A stretch of DNA of 46,966 nt. It comes from Bacteroidota bacterium. Lineage in GTDB: Bacteria; Bacteroidota; Bacteroidia; AKYH767-A; JAHEYN01. Each line of letters starts with the position of its first letter. Within the stretch, counting starts at the first letter, position 1. Shown piece after piece: positions 1 to 9,473 of the stretch. A program made the position numbers and the translations under genes. The notes beneath the pieces are model-generated. The model ran no database searches, had not been told where the DNA came from, and saw only the letters and a program-made list of their open reading frames with translations. The stretch spans positions 1-46,966 of the forward strand of contig CANFOZ010000014.1 in the NCBI GenBank assembly GCA_947448795.1, in the 5' to 3' direction.

Positions 1-624
1 AAGATCTGCAACTACCGATTGGAGCGGAAATACGGGATGATTCACATAATAGTCAGATCCCTTCAAGCCTTTTTCCTCGCCTGCATTCGCCAAAAAAACC
101 ACGCTGCGTTCAGGACCTTTCCCGTCTTTGTAGGCCTTTGAAAAAGCGTTTGCTAAAATCAACAGCGCAGTGGTGCCCGAGCCGTCGTCATCGGCGCCAT
201 AATAGATTTTCCCATCACGAACGCCTAAATGGTCGTAGTGGGCGGTGATAAAAACGTATTCATCTGGCTTGCTTTTTCCAGGAATATACCCCAGTACATT
301 TTCAGCATGTATGTTTTTCTCGCGAGCAAAAGGGCCCTTCTTTTTCGAACGTGCCTGTGCAAATTGGAATGGAAGCAGAAAACTCGGCCCCGTTGATGGC
401 TTCAAGCCAAAGGAACGAAAGAGCGAATCAATATATAAAGCGGCTCTATGTTGGCCCGGCTGACCTGTTTCGCGGCCCTCCATCTCGTCGGAGGCAAGGC
501 GATACAACACCGCCTTCATGGGCTCTGGCGCTAACGTGGATGCATAGTTGCTTGGGTCGACAGATTGAGCGCGAGCGAAACAACAAAGAAACACGAAAGA
601 GCCAAAAAACAGGCGTTTAATCAC
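1..624 (-). CDS. M28 family peptidase (partial, C-terminus off the left edge)
   Basis: Reverse-strand translation begins VIKRLFFGSFVFLCCFARAQ (signal peptide) and contains ITAHYDHLG and YYGADDDGSGTTALLILANAF, typical M28 metal-ligand motifs. The GTG start at 624-622 overlaps the rpiB stop (GTGA). Confidence 0.85.
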   Translation of the reverse strand, partial: MIKRLFFGSFVFLCCFARAQSVDPSNYASTLAPEPMKAVLYRLASDEMEGRETGQPGQHRAALYIDSLFRSFGLKPSTGPSFLLPFQFAQARSKKKGPFAREKNIHAENVLGYIPGKSKPDEYVFITAHYDHLGVRDGKIYYGADDDGSGTTALLILANAFSKAYKDGKGPERSVVFLANAGEEKGLKGSDYYVNHPVFPLQSVVADL

Positions 625-1067
625 GGATTGATTTTATTTATTCGGTTTTGGTGTCTACCACCATCAAACGCCTCGTTTAGAAAAACAGTGCCTATTTCTC
701 GGGCTGTTTCAACATCAATGTAACGAGCCGGGATGCATAACACGTTTGCGTCGTTGTGCTTGCGAGCCATCGAGGCAAGCTCGCGGTTCCAGCAAAGCGC
801 AGCACGAATGCCTTGGTGTTTATTAGCTGCCATAGCTACGCCGTTTCCACTGCCACAAACAAGGATTCCGAAATTTACCTCTTTGCTCTCTACGGCATTG
901 GCAACAGGGTGCGCAAAGTCAGGATAGTCAACAGATTCAGCAGAATGTGTGCCGAAGTCGCGGACCTCGAAACCCGCCTGTTGAAAAAATTGTTTTAACT
1001 GCTCTTTCATTTCGAAGCCGGCATGATCGGCTCCAAGGGCTATCAACAGGTTGGTTTTGTTAGTCAT
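621..1067 (-). CDS. rpiB: Ribose-5-phosphate isomerase B
   Basis: ALGADHAGFEMKEQLK, VDYPDFAHPVA, GILVCGSGNGVAMAANKHQGIRAALC and ARKHNDANVLCIPAR match the RpiB/LacAB family. Confidence 0.95.
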   Translation of the reverse strand: MTNKTNLLIALGADHAGFEMKEQLKQFFQQAGFEVRDFGTHSAESVDYPDFAHPVANAVESKEVNFGILVCGSGNGVAMAANKHQGIRAALCWNRELASMARKHNDANVLCIPARYIDVETAREIGTVFLNEAFDGGRHQNRINKINP

Positions 1068-1598
1068 TGGCGTATTTTAAAGAGTTAGTAAAACAAAGAT
1101 ACCGATTCTGATACAATGCCTTGTGGGGCTTTAAAACAAAGAAAAACGGGTTATACACGGCTTTTTTGTAATTCCGTTAATAAAATGTTAACAAAATTCG
1201 AAAAGTAAAATTGCGAATATGAAAGCTGATCTTGGTTGAATAAAAATTTCTATAAACCTAATTTCTGCTTCACGAGTTAATGGTTTTTAATTAACATTTT
1301 ATCAGCAAAAAGCCGTTGTTGATAGCCCTGTTTTTTTTAACGAAGCGCATTATTAACATCGTGTTGATAGCGATTAAAAAGCCACTCTATATTGAGTTTC
1401 AAAGATTGTAAACTGTTAATTAGTTGTTCATATTTTCTTAATAACCCAATATCCTAAAGAATTCGAAAAAGGTATCAACAGTATCAACACCACATTAATA
1501 GTATATTTTTTTTTAATTTAAAAAAGAAAAATAAGATATATAGGGGCAGCGGGGATTGAGAAAAAATCTTTTTGAATTGCCGATATTTGAGGAACGAA

Positions 1599-3188
1599 AT
1601 GAAAACCTGTCTCCGCTTTCTTTTTTTCCTTTGTTTGATCAATTGCTCCAGCTTGTTAAAAGCACAGGAGCTGAAAGATGGTTTTACCCGGTTTTTATAT
1701 CCTACCGGTCAGGTTTCGAGTGAAGGTACGTTACGAAATGGAAAACCCGATGGATATTGGAAAACTTTTTATTCGAACGGTGTTTTAAAATCAGAAGGAA
1801 ATAGAAAAGCTTTTAAATTGGATAGTATTTGGATTTTTTATTCAGATTCAGGGGCAGTAAAAAGTCGGCTCCGTTACCAAGATGGATTGAAAGAAGGTGT
1901 TCAAACGTATTTCAGCGATAGCGCAGTAAAAATACTGGAAGAAGCCTATCACCAGGATAAAAAACAAGGTTTAACGAGCTATTTCGACGAACAAGGTAAG
2001 CTTCAAAAAACGATTCCTTTTGAAGAGGGATCAGAACAAGGAATTGGTCTTGAATACGCCAACGATGGACGGATTACAGCTGTTATCGAGTATAAAAAAG
2101 GATATGTTGTAAAAGAAGAAAAAATCAATAGAAAAGATAAAGCGGGTTTGAAGCAAGGACGCTGGAGAGATTTTTATAACGATTCCTTAAAAGTGAAAGT
2201 GGAGGGTATTTACAAAGACAATAAAAAACAACAAAAATGGCTGAATTACGATGAATTTGGTCGTGTAAGCAAAGAAGAAATGTTTATAAACGGTGAATTA
2301 GTCCAAAAAGAAGAGGAGAAAGATTCGCCTAAATTGGATATTAAAAAAGAGTATTACCCAGGTGGAAAAGTCAAGTCAAGTGGTACATACAACAAAGGAG
2401 TGCCCGAGGGTGTTTTTCGAGAATATACTGCTGATGGAAAAATATACGATGCTAAAATTTACAAAGCCGGTAAATTGCAGCGTCAAGGTATATTAGGAGA
2501 AGATGGCTTGGAACAAGGTTTATGGAAAGAATATTACGACAGTGGAAAACTGAAAGGTTCGGGCTCTTACATCGCTGGAAAGAAAAATGGAAAATGGGAA
2601 TATTACTATGAAAATGGTTCCTTAGAACAAGCTGGAAATTATGCACAAGGCAAGCCAGATGGTAAATGGAACTGGTATTATCTGAGTAAAAAACTACTGC
2701 GAGAAGAGAATTTTATCAATGGAAAAGAAGAAGGTTTAGTAAAGGAATATACCGACAACGATCCTGCTGCTGTTGATTGGAATGTGTTGGTTGAAGGCAA
2801 TTACACCGATGGTCAAAAGAACGGCATTTGGACATACCATTCCGACGAATTGATCATTCGTGGTAATTACACCGATGGAAAAGAAGATGGTGAATGGAAG
2901 CAATATTATTACGAAGCAGGTAAGTCAGAAGCAGACATGCAATTGAATTTCGTTGGTTCGTACTCGAACGGCGATGAAAATGGCCTGCATCGTTTTTGGT
3001 ATGCCAATGGAAAATCGCGCGAAGAAAAAAACTATCGTTTAGGCGTTCGAGATGGTGTTTGGAAGCGCTGGGATACAGAAGGAAATCTTATCATCACGAT
3101 TACTTACCAAGACGGAAAAGAACTCCGTTACGATGGCTTTAAAATCGAAGACATAAGAGACGAAGACGCGAAGAAAGAAGAAAACTAG
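1599..3188 (+). CDS. Secreted MORN-repeat / YwqK-like repeat protein
   Basis: Signal peptide (MKTCLRFLFFLCLINCSSLLKAQ), then many repeats of the type G.YxxGKxxGxWxxYYxxGxLxxxG. The track start at 1572 is TTG; the ATG at 1599 is more likely. Confidence 0.85.
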   Translation: MKTCLRFLFFLCLINCSSLLKAQELKDGFTRFLYPTGQVSSEGTLRNGKPDGYWKTFYSNGVLKSEGNRKAFKLDSIWIFYSDSGAVKSRLRYQDGLKEGVQTYFSDSAVKILEEAYHQDKKQGLTSYFDEQGKLQKTIPFEEGSEQGIGLEYANDGRITAVIEYKKGYVVKEEKINRKDKAGLKQGRWRDFYNDSLKVKVEGIYKDNKKQQKWLNYDEFGRVSKEEMFINGELVQKEEEKDSPKLDIKKEYYPGGKVKSSGTYNKGVPEGVFREYTADGKIYDAKIYKAGKLQRQGILGEDGLEQGLWKEYYDSGKLKGSGSYIAGKKNGKWEYYYENGSLEQAGNYAQGKPDGKWNWYYLSKKLLREENFINGKEEGLVKEYTDNDPAAVDWNVLVEGNYTDGQKNGIWTYHSDELIIRGNYTDGKEDGEWKQYYYEAGKSEADMQLNFVGSYSNGDENGLHRFWYANGKSREEKNYRLGVRDGVWKRWDTEGNLIITITYQDGKELRYDGFKIEDIRDEDAKKEEN

Positions 3189-3191
3189 TTT

Positions 3192-4187
3192 TTAAAAACT
3201 TCTGAAACCAATTATTTCGCGAACTTCTTTAATCGTTTTTGATGCACTTTCTCGGGCTTTTTCTTTACCAGCCAGCGCAATTTTCTTTAAATACGCATCG
3301 TCGTTAATCAAGGTCTTTATTTTTTCGCGATACGGCGTGGTGAAAATAATCATGTCCTCGGCCAATTGTTTCTTCATATCACCATAGCGAATGCTACAAG
3401 CATCGTATTGTTCATTGAAGAATTGAATGGTTTCAGGTTGAGAAACCAGATTCATCAGATCAAAGATATTCTGTATGGATGCGGCTTTTGGTTGATTTGG
3501 TTCTGTTGGACCTGAATCAGTCACGGCTTTTTTAACTTTCTTTAAAATTGCTTCCGGTTCGTCGAAAAGAAAAACGGCATTGCCCTCTCCTTCTGATTTT
3601 CCCATTTTTCCGCTGCCGTCCAAACCGGGTACTTTCACCAATTCATTTCCGAAATTATACGCTTCCGGCTCAGGAAAAACATCGGTTTCGTAAATGCGAT
3701 TGAAGCGGTTGGCAAACTGACGCGTCATCTCCAAATGTTGTTGTTGGTCTTTACCAACAGGTACTTTACTGGCTTTATGTATTAAAATATCGGCAGCCAT
3801 AAGCACCGGATAAGTAAATAATCCGGCATTGATATTATCGGGTTGTTGGCGGATTTTATCTTTAAAGGAGGTGCACCGTTCGAGCTCTCCAACATAGGCA
3901 TTCATGCCCAGCAGCATGTACAATTCTGCTGTTTCAGGTAGGTCGCTTTGAATAAAAAGAGTGCATTTTTCAGGATCTAAACCACAGGCCAGGTATTCTG
4001 CCAGCACTTGTCGCACTTGCTTATGCAGGTTATCGGGATGTGGATGGGTGGTTAGGGAGTGATAATCGGCTATGAAAAAATAGCAATTTGCTTGCTCCTG
4101 CAAGCGAACGAAATTTTTTACTGCCCCAAAATAATTACCTAAATGTAGGTTACCTGTTGGCCTGATTCCACTGACAATTGTTTCCAT
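3192..4187 (-). CDS. trpS: Tryptophanyl-tRNA synthetase
   Basis: SGIRPTGNLHLGNYFGAV (HIGH-type motif) and DGSGKMGKSEGEGNAVFL (KMSKS variant), about 331 aa. Confidence 0.95.
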   Translation of the reverse strand: METIVSGIRPTGNLHLGNYFGAVKNFVRLQEQANCYFFIADYHSLTTHPHPDNLHKQVRQVLAEYLACGLDPEKCTLFIQSDLPETAELYMLLGMNAYVGELERCTSFKDKIRQQPDNINAGLFTYPVLMAADILIHKASKVPVGKDQQQHLEMTRQFANRFNRIYETDVFPEPEAYNFGNELVKVPGLDGSGKMGKSEGEGNAVFLFDEPEAILKKVKKAVTDSGPTEPNQPKAASIQNIFDLMNLVSQPETIQFFNEQYDACSIRYGDMKKQLAEDMIIFTTPYREKIKTLINDDAYLKKIALAGKEKARESASKTIKEVREIIGFRSF

Positions 4188-4236
4188 TTTACAAAAGTAT
4201 AAAAAGCAGCACTACTTATTTTTGTATTTTCGAACC

Positions 4237-4983
4237 GTGATTCACTTGACAAAACTAACAAGAAACCTATGGAGAATTTATTTTTTCTTCATGGCAATCC
4301 TTTTGTTTATAGCGTTTTGCCCCTTATTTTACTACTACTGCACGAATGAAAAGCGCTTTAAAACCGCTTTCTACTTCAAGAAATTATATTGTCGCATTCT
4401 TTTTGTTATCGTTGGTATTCGTCCTGAGGTGCATTTTGAAGAGGCTTTGGATCTGAATCAGCCGTATGTTATTTGCGCCAATCACTCGTCTTATTTAGAC
4501 ATCTTTATAACGTTCGGCATGATTCCAGCCTATTTTCACATGATGGCAAAGGCAGAACTAAAGAAAGTGCCTTTATTCAATGTCTTTTTCATCATGCAAG
4601 ATATCGCCGTGGATCGCAGTAGCATGAAGGCATCACACCGTGCCTTTGTTCGATCTGGTGATGATATCGACAAAGGGTACAGCATCGCAATATTCCCGGA
4701 AGCAACTATTCCCGACCACACGCCACGCTTGGCGCGGTTCAAAAACGGCCCTTTCAGATTGGCGATTGATAAACAGGTTCCTGTTTTACCCGTAACCATC
4801 TTAGATAATTGGAGAATCCTTCCAGATGGACGCAAATCAGGTCATGGCGGTAGACCGGGTAAGGCCAGGATTATTATTCATAAGCCAATAATAACGGCCG
4901 GAATGAAGGATGACGATCTGGAAAATTTAAAAAACCAGACCTTTAAAACCATCGACCAAACGATACGAAAAGAATACGCATGA
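4237..4983 (+). CDS. 1-acyl-sn-glycerol-3-phosphate acyltransferase (PlsC family)
   Basis: NHSSYLDIF (HX4D), VDRSSMKAS and IFPEATIP blocks; N-terminal TM segment. Start could be 4222 (TTG) or 4237 (GTG). Confidence 0.85.
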   Translation: MIHLTKLTRNLWRIYFFFMAILLFIAFCPLFYYYCTNEKRFKTAFYFKKLYCRILFVIVGIRPEVHFEEALDLNQPYVICANHSSYLDIFITFGMIPAYFHMMAKAELKKVPLFNVFFIMQDIAVDRSSMKASHRAFVRSGDDIDKGYSIAIFPEATIPDHTPRLARFKNGPFRLAIDKQVPVLPVTILDNWRILPDGRKSGHGGRPGKARIIIHKPIITAGMKDDDLENLKNQTFKTIDQTIRKEYA

Positions 4984-5025
4984 GTGGCAGTTTTGTATCT
5001 TCGCCAACGTTTTCAGTAAAAAACC

Positions 5026-5313
5026 ATGACACCAGACCTTGCAACCATCAGCCGCCTTGCCGAATTGGCGAAGCTCGAATTCGATGACGCTCAAACGACA
5101 GAAATAGCCAAAGATCTTGGTCGAATGCTTGCTTTTGTGGAGAAGCTTAATGAGCTTGATACAAAAGGAGTGGAACCCTTGATTTACATGAGCGACGAGG
5201 TGAATGTGTTGCGCGATGACGAGTCTAAAACAGACATCACGCGCGAAGAAGCGCTTTCCAATGCACCGAAACGCGATTCGGATTATTTCAAAGTCCCAAA
5301 AGTGCTCGAATAA
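5026..5313 (+). CDS. gatC: Asp-tRNA(Asn)/Glu-tRNA(Gln) amidotransferase subunit C
   Basis: 95 aa; ISRLAELAKLEFDD, LGRMLAFVEKLNELDTKGVEPLIYM and LRDDE are GatC signatures. Confidence 0.9.
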   Translation: MTPDLATISRLAELAKLEFDDAQTTEIAKDLGRMLAFVEKLNELDTKGVEPLIYMSDEVNVLRDDESKTDITREEALSNAPKRDSDYFKVPKVLE

Positions 5314-5341
5314 TACGTTTTTCTTTAAAATATTTTTTTTC

Positions 5342-6055
5342 ATGGCTTGGACTAAATGGGTTTTTGGAGGCTTGGGGTGGGCTATGGGTGGCCCTGTTGG
5401 CGGTATTATTGGCTTTGCTATGGGCGCCGCACTAGACTCCTCATCGGGTAAAAAAACAACACAATTAGCAGCTACTCAGCCGGGTGATTTTGCGGCATCG
5501 CTGCTCGTGCTTTGTGCTGCTGTGATGAAGTCGGATAACAAGATTCTCCGTTCTGAATTGGATTTTGTTAAGCGGTTTTTTGTAAGTCAGTTTGGAGAAC
5601 AAAAAGCATCGGAACTGATTCTTGTTTTGCGCGATATCATCAAGCAAGACATTCCTGTACAAGATGTGTCTATGCAAATAAAAATGCATCTTGACGAACC
5701 TTCGCGCTTACAGCTTTTACACCTGCTTTTCGGCATCGCGAATGCCGATGGAGAAGTACATCCGGCCGAGGTGGAAATCATTTGTAATATAGCGCATTGG
5801 ATGGGTGTTTCATCCCGCGATTTTGATTCTATCAAAGGGATGTTTGTAAAAAACACAACCTCGATTTATAAAGTTTTAGAGGTTGATCCATCGGCTACCA
5901 ACGACGAGGTAAAAAAGGCCTACCGTAGCATGGCTGCCAAGCACCACCCCGATAAGGTTCATCACTTGGGGCCCGATTATCAGAAAGCAGCACAGGAGAA
6001 GATACAAGCAATTAATGCGGCCTACGAGCAGGTTCGCAAAGAAAGGAATATGTAA
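5342..6055 (+). CDS. TerB/DjlA-like protein with C-terminal J domain
   Basis: Gly-rich hydrophobic N-terminus (GGLGWAMGGPVGGIIGFAMGAAL), TerB-like helical middle, and C-terminal YKVLEVDPSATNDEVKKAYRSMAAKHHPDKV with the HPD motif. Confidence 0.85.
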   Translation: MAWTKWVFGGLGWAMGGPVGGIIGFAMGAALDSSSGKKTTQLAATQPGDFAASLLVLCAAVMKSDNKILRSELDFVKRFFVSQFGEQKASELILVLRDIIKQDIPVQDVSMQIKMHLDEPSRLQLLHLLFGIANADGEVHPAEVEIICNIAHWMGVSSRDFDSIKGMFVKNTTSIYKVLEVDPSATNDEVKKAYRSMAAKHHPDKVHHLGPDYQKAAQEKIQAINAAYEQVRKERNM

Positions 6056-6056
6056 C

Positions 6057-7766
6057 ATGAAGGAGGCGAAAATGAACATCAACAAACACAAATTGCCTCT
6101 AACCAATAAGGTGCTGGCTATTTTTCTGCTTCTGCTTTCTTGTTCTGCTTTTGGTCAAGCAGCTGATACCAAGTTGGTTAAAAACGTAAAGAGCCACATT
6201 AGCATACTTGCTGCAGATAGCTTTCTGGGTCGCGAAACAGGCACACCGGGCGAAAAAATGGCTTCTGACTATATCGTTAAACAGTTCAAAGACATAGGCC
6301 TAAAGCCCCTGGGCGACATGAATACCTATTTGCAGGCCTTCGATTTCAACGACGGCGTTCGCTATGGAAAGACCAATACAATGCGTGTTTCTAAGACCGA
6401 TCTTGTTTTAGATTCAGCGTTTTATCCGCTTCCCTTTGCAGCGAACGGAAAGGCCGCTGGCATGGCTGTGGATGTTCTTTATGGCATCTCTGCTGACTCA
6501 CTTGGCCGCAACGACTACACAGGCCGTAGCGATTTAGCAGGTAAGATTTTCGTCATCGAGTCAGGTACTCCTGACGGTAACAATCCACATGCTCGCTTTG
6601 GTGAATACACCGATCTTCGCGCCCGTATCGACACCGCCATTGCGAAGGGTGCTCTTGCGGTTGTTTTTGTAAATTCCGATACCGCTCAAACAGGCCCCGA
6701 CAAACACGATTTTCACCATAAAATAACACCCGGAAGCGTTCCTGTCGTGTTTTATATGGGCGATAAAAAAAACCTGTTAAGCGGTGATGTCCTAGAGATT
6801 GAGGTTGAATTGGAGAAGGTTGCTCGCATCGGGCACAACATCGTGGGTTTTATCGACAACAAAGCCCAAAACACCATCGTCATTGGTGCGCATTACGATC
6901 ACCTGGGCATGGGTGGCGAAGGATCGCTGTATCGCGGCGCGCCTGCAGTGCATAACGGCGCCGACGACAATGCGAGCGGCACAGCTGCTTTGATTGAGCT
7001 TGCCCGCATCATAAAAGATAAAAAATACAAAGGGCACAACTTTCTTTTTCTCGCCTTTTCAGGGGAAGAAAAAGGACTCTATGGCTCGGCTTATTTCACT
7101 AAAAGCCCAGTACTAAAACTCGCTACCATAAGCTATATGTTGAATATGGATATGGTGGGTCGCCTCAACGAAGAAAAGGTCCTTTTAGTATATGGCGTGG
7201 GCACCTCACCAGAGTGGATGCCGGCTTTGAACAAACTTAATGTCGATGGGATAAAAATTAAAACGACGGATTCCGGTATCGGCCCCTCAGACCATACCTC
7301 TTTTTATCTCAAAGACATCCCCGTGCTGCATTTCTTCACGGGTACTCACTCCGACTATCACAAACCCTCGGACGATGCCGATAAAGTTAATTACACCGGT
7401 GAGGCTTCTGTTGTAAATTACATCCTAGCCTTGGTGGAAGGGCTTAATAGTCAAGACAAGCTGGCCTTCTCGAAAACCAAGGATGATAAAAACGAGGATA
7501 CACCACGATTTAAAGTTACCTTAGGCGTTGTACCTGATTATGCATACGACGGCGAAGGCTTGCGAATCGATGGTATTTCGGAAGGAAAAGCCGCCGCAAA
7601 GGCAGGTTTGAAAGCGGGTGATGTGGTTATTCAGATGGGCGACAACAAGGTGTTAGACATGATGTCTTACATGAAGGCCTTAAGCAAGTTCACCAAGGGT
7701 GCCGAAACCATTGTGAAAGTGAAGCGCGACAAGGAGATAGTAGAATACAAGGTGCTTTTTCAATAG
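6057..7766 (+). CDS. M28 family aminopeptidase with PA-like insert and C-terminal PDZ domain
   Basis: IGAHYDHLGMGG, HNGADDNASGTAALIELAR, FSGEEKGLYGSAYF; PDZ-like AKAGLKAGDVVIQMGDNKVLDMMSYMKAL at the C-terminus. Confidence 0.9.
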   Translation: MKEAKMNINKHKLPLTNKVLAIFLLLLSCSAFGQAADTKLVKNVKSHISILAADSFLGRETGTPGEKMASDYIVKQFKDIGLKPLGDMNTYLQAFDFNDGVRYGKTNTMRVSKTDLVLDSAFYPLPFAANGKAAGMAVDVLYGISADSLGRNDYTGRSDLAGKIFVIESGTPDGNNPHARFGEYTDLRARIDTAIAKGALAVVFVNSDTAQTGPDKHDFHHKITPGSVPVVFYMGDKKNLLSGDVLEIEVELEKVARIGHNIVGFIDNKAQNTIVIGAHYDHLGMGGEGSLYRGAPAVHNGADDNASGTAALIELARIIKDKKYKGHNFLFLAFSGEEKGLYGSAYFTKSPVLKLATISYMLNMDMVGRLNEEKVLLVYGVGTSPEWMPALNKLNVDGIKIKTTDSGIGPSDHTSFYLKDIPVLHFFTGTHSDYHKPSDDADKVNYTGEASVVNYILALVEGLNSQDKLAFSKTKDDKNEDTPRFKVTLGVVPDYAYDGEGLRIDGISEGKAAAKAGLKAGDVVIQMGDNKVLDMMSYMKALSKFTKGAETIVKVKRDKEIVEYKVLFQ

Positions 7767-7775
7767 GAATAAACC

Positions 7776-9473
7776 ATGAGCACCAGCGATAAAAAGGCAA
7801 GCTACGACCCTTTAATGCCCGACCTGAACAGCTGGCCGGTGGTGCAACTTAGTCGCAATCGGCTCGATTTCCGCAAACAGGTAGAAGAAGAGGCAAAGGC
7901 CCGTATTCACGAGTCATTGCAAGGCTCTTTGCGCGATGAACTGGAACGCGCCTTGTTCCGCGAGTCCATTCGGATGAAAGAAAAACGCTGGAGCACCGAC
8001 CCCAAGGACGAGTCTGCCTTCTGGCAAGGCATCAAGGATGAGCTGATTCATACCTCCAAGCTGGCAGAGGCGAATAGCAGTAAAGAGGCCGATGAGAAGG
8101 CTCTTTCTGAAATCGTTTCGCGCTATGCAAAGGAGATTTCGGGTAAATTCAACATCTCGGTTTATAAGTTCGTGCAGCGATTAATGCCAGTTGGTTTTTA
8201 TCCATTGCTGAAGTCGCCGGTAAACTTCAATTTTTTAGATAATAAAGTTTCGGCTCAGGTTCGGAAACGCATACAATTTACTGGCGATATCGATAAAATA
8301 CGGGCGCTTTCGAAGGATTGCACCGTTGTCATGGTACCCACTCATTTCAGTAATTTAGATTCTGTTATTGCCGGTTGGTCGATCGGTACCATGGGCCTAC
8401 CTGCCTTTCTATACGGCGCCGGCCAGAACCTTTTCGGCATCAAGCTTTTCGCCTTCTTTATGAACTATCTAGGCTCCTATAAAGTAGACCGGAGAAAGAA
8501 GAATATGCTTTATTTAGAGACGCTGAAAACCTATTCAACACTGGCTTTGAGCAGGGGTTGCCACAGTCTTTTCTTTCCTGGTGGAAGGCGATCGCGAAGC
8601 GGCAGTATCGAAACCAAGCTCAAGCTCGGATTGCTAGGTACCGCCATTGATGCGCAGTATCGAAACCTGTTGCTTGCCAATGCCGAAGCCCCCGCCAAGA
8701 AAATCATCGTGGTGCCTGTGGTAATTAATTATCACTTTGTAATGGAGGCGCCGGTATTGATTGATGATTATCTAAAAACCACTGGAAAAGAAAGTTATCT
8801 GATTGACGAGAAAGACAAGTACTCGTCGTCGTATGAGCTGTTTAAAATTGTTTTTAAGCTGTTTACGAAAGGGTCGGAGTTCTCCTTGTCTTTTGGTGAG
8901 CCGATGGATGTATTTGGAAATACGGTCGACAATGCGGGTGCGAGTTTTAGCCACAAACAAGCTCCACTGAACATCCGCGATTATTTTGTTTCGCATGGCG
9001 AATTGAGGCACGATCGGCAGCGCAACACAGAATATGTGCGGATGCTAGGTGAAAAGATTACCACTAGTTTTAAGCGCGAAAACACTGTTTTTTCGTCCCA
9101 TTTGGTGGCCTTTGCTGCTTTTGAGATGCTGCGTAGGCGTTTTCCAAAGATGGATATTTACGATCTCATCCGCCTTTCGGATGACGAGCGTGTTTTACCT
9201 AAACAATTGTTTTTTGATACCGTTAGTGTGCTTTACGACGCCGTTCGTAAAATGGCCGATGCAGGTACAATTCGCATGGCTGAACACCTGCTCGATGAGT
9301 GCAAAGGCGATATTCATAAAATTATTGAACATGGCGTTCATAATGTGGGCATTTACCATTCAAAAAAGGTGCTTCTCCTGAATAAAAAAGGGGATATTAC
9401 ATCAGAAGATTTGAAGTTGTTGTATTACTACCATAACCGCTTGGAGGGCTATTCGCTTGCAAAATACATCTAA
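7776..9473 (+). CDS. Glycerol-3-phosphate / lysophosphatidate acyltransferase-like protein (large, 565 aa)
   Basis: VPTHFSNLDSV (HX4D) and FFPGGRRSRSG (block III variant); immediately upstream of gpsA. Confidence 0.75.
   Translation: MSTSDKKASYDPLMPDLNSWPVVQLSRNRLDFRKQVEEEAKARIHESLQGSLRDELERALFRESIRMKEKRWSTDPKDESAFWQGIKDELIHTSKLAEANSSKEADEKALSEIVSRYAKEISGKFNISVYKFVQRLMPVGFYPLLKSPVNFNFLDNKVSAQVRKRIQFTGDIDKIRALSKDCTVVMVPTHFSNLDSVIAGWSIGTMGLPAFLYGAGQNLFGIKLFAFFMNYLGSYKVDRRKKNMLYLETLKTYSTLALSRGCHSLFFPGGRRSRSGSIETKLKLGLLGTAIDAQYRNLLLANAEAPAKKIIVVPVVINYHFVMEAPVLIDDYLKTTGKESYLIDEKDKYSSSYELFKIVFKLFTKGSEFSLSFGEPMDVFGNTVDNAGASFSHKQAPLNIRDYFVSHGELRHDRQRNTEYVRMLGEKITTSFKRENTVFSSHLVAFAAFEMLRRRFPKMDIYDLIRLSDDERVLPKQLFFDTVSVLYDAVRKMADAGTIRMAEHLLDECKGDIHKIIEHGVHNVGIYHSKKVLLLNKKGDITSEDLKLLYYYHNRLEGYSLAKYI

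Noticed and set aside
1572-1598. Upstream TTG start for the MORN protein
   Set aside because: The ATG at 1599 gives a clean signal peptide; the extension does not.
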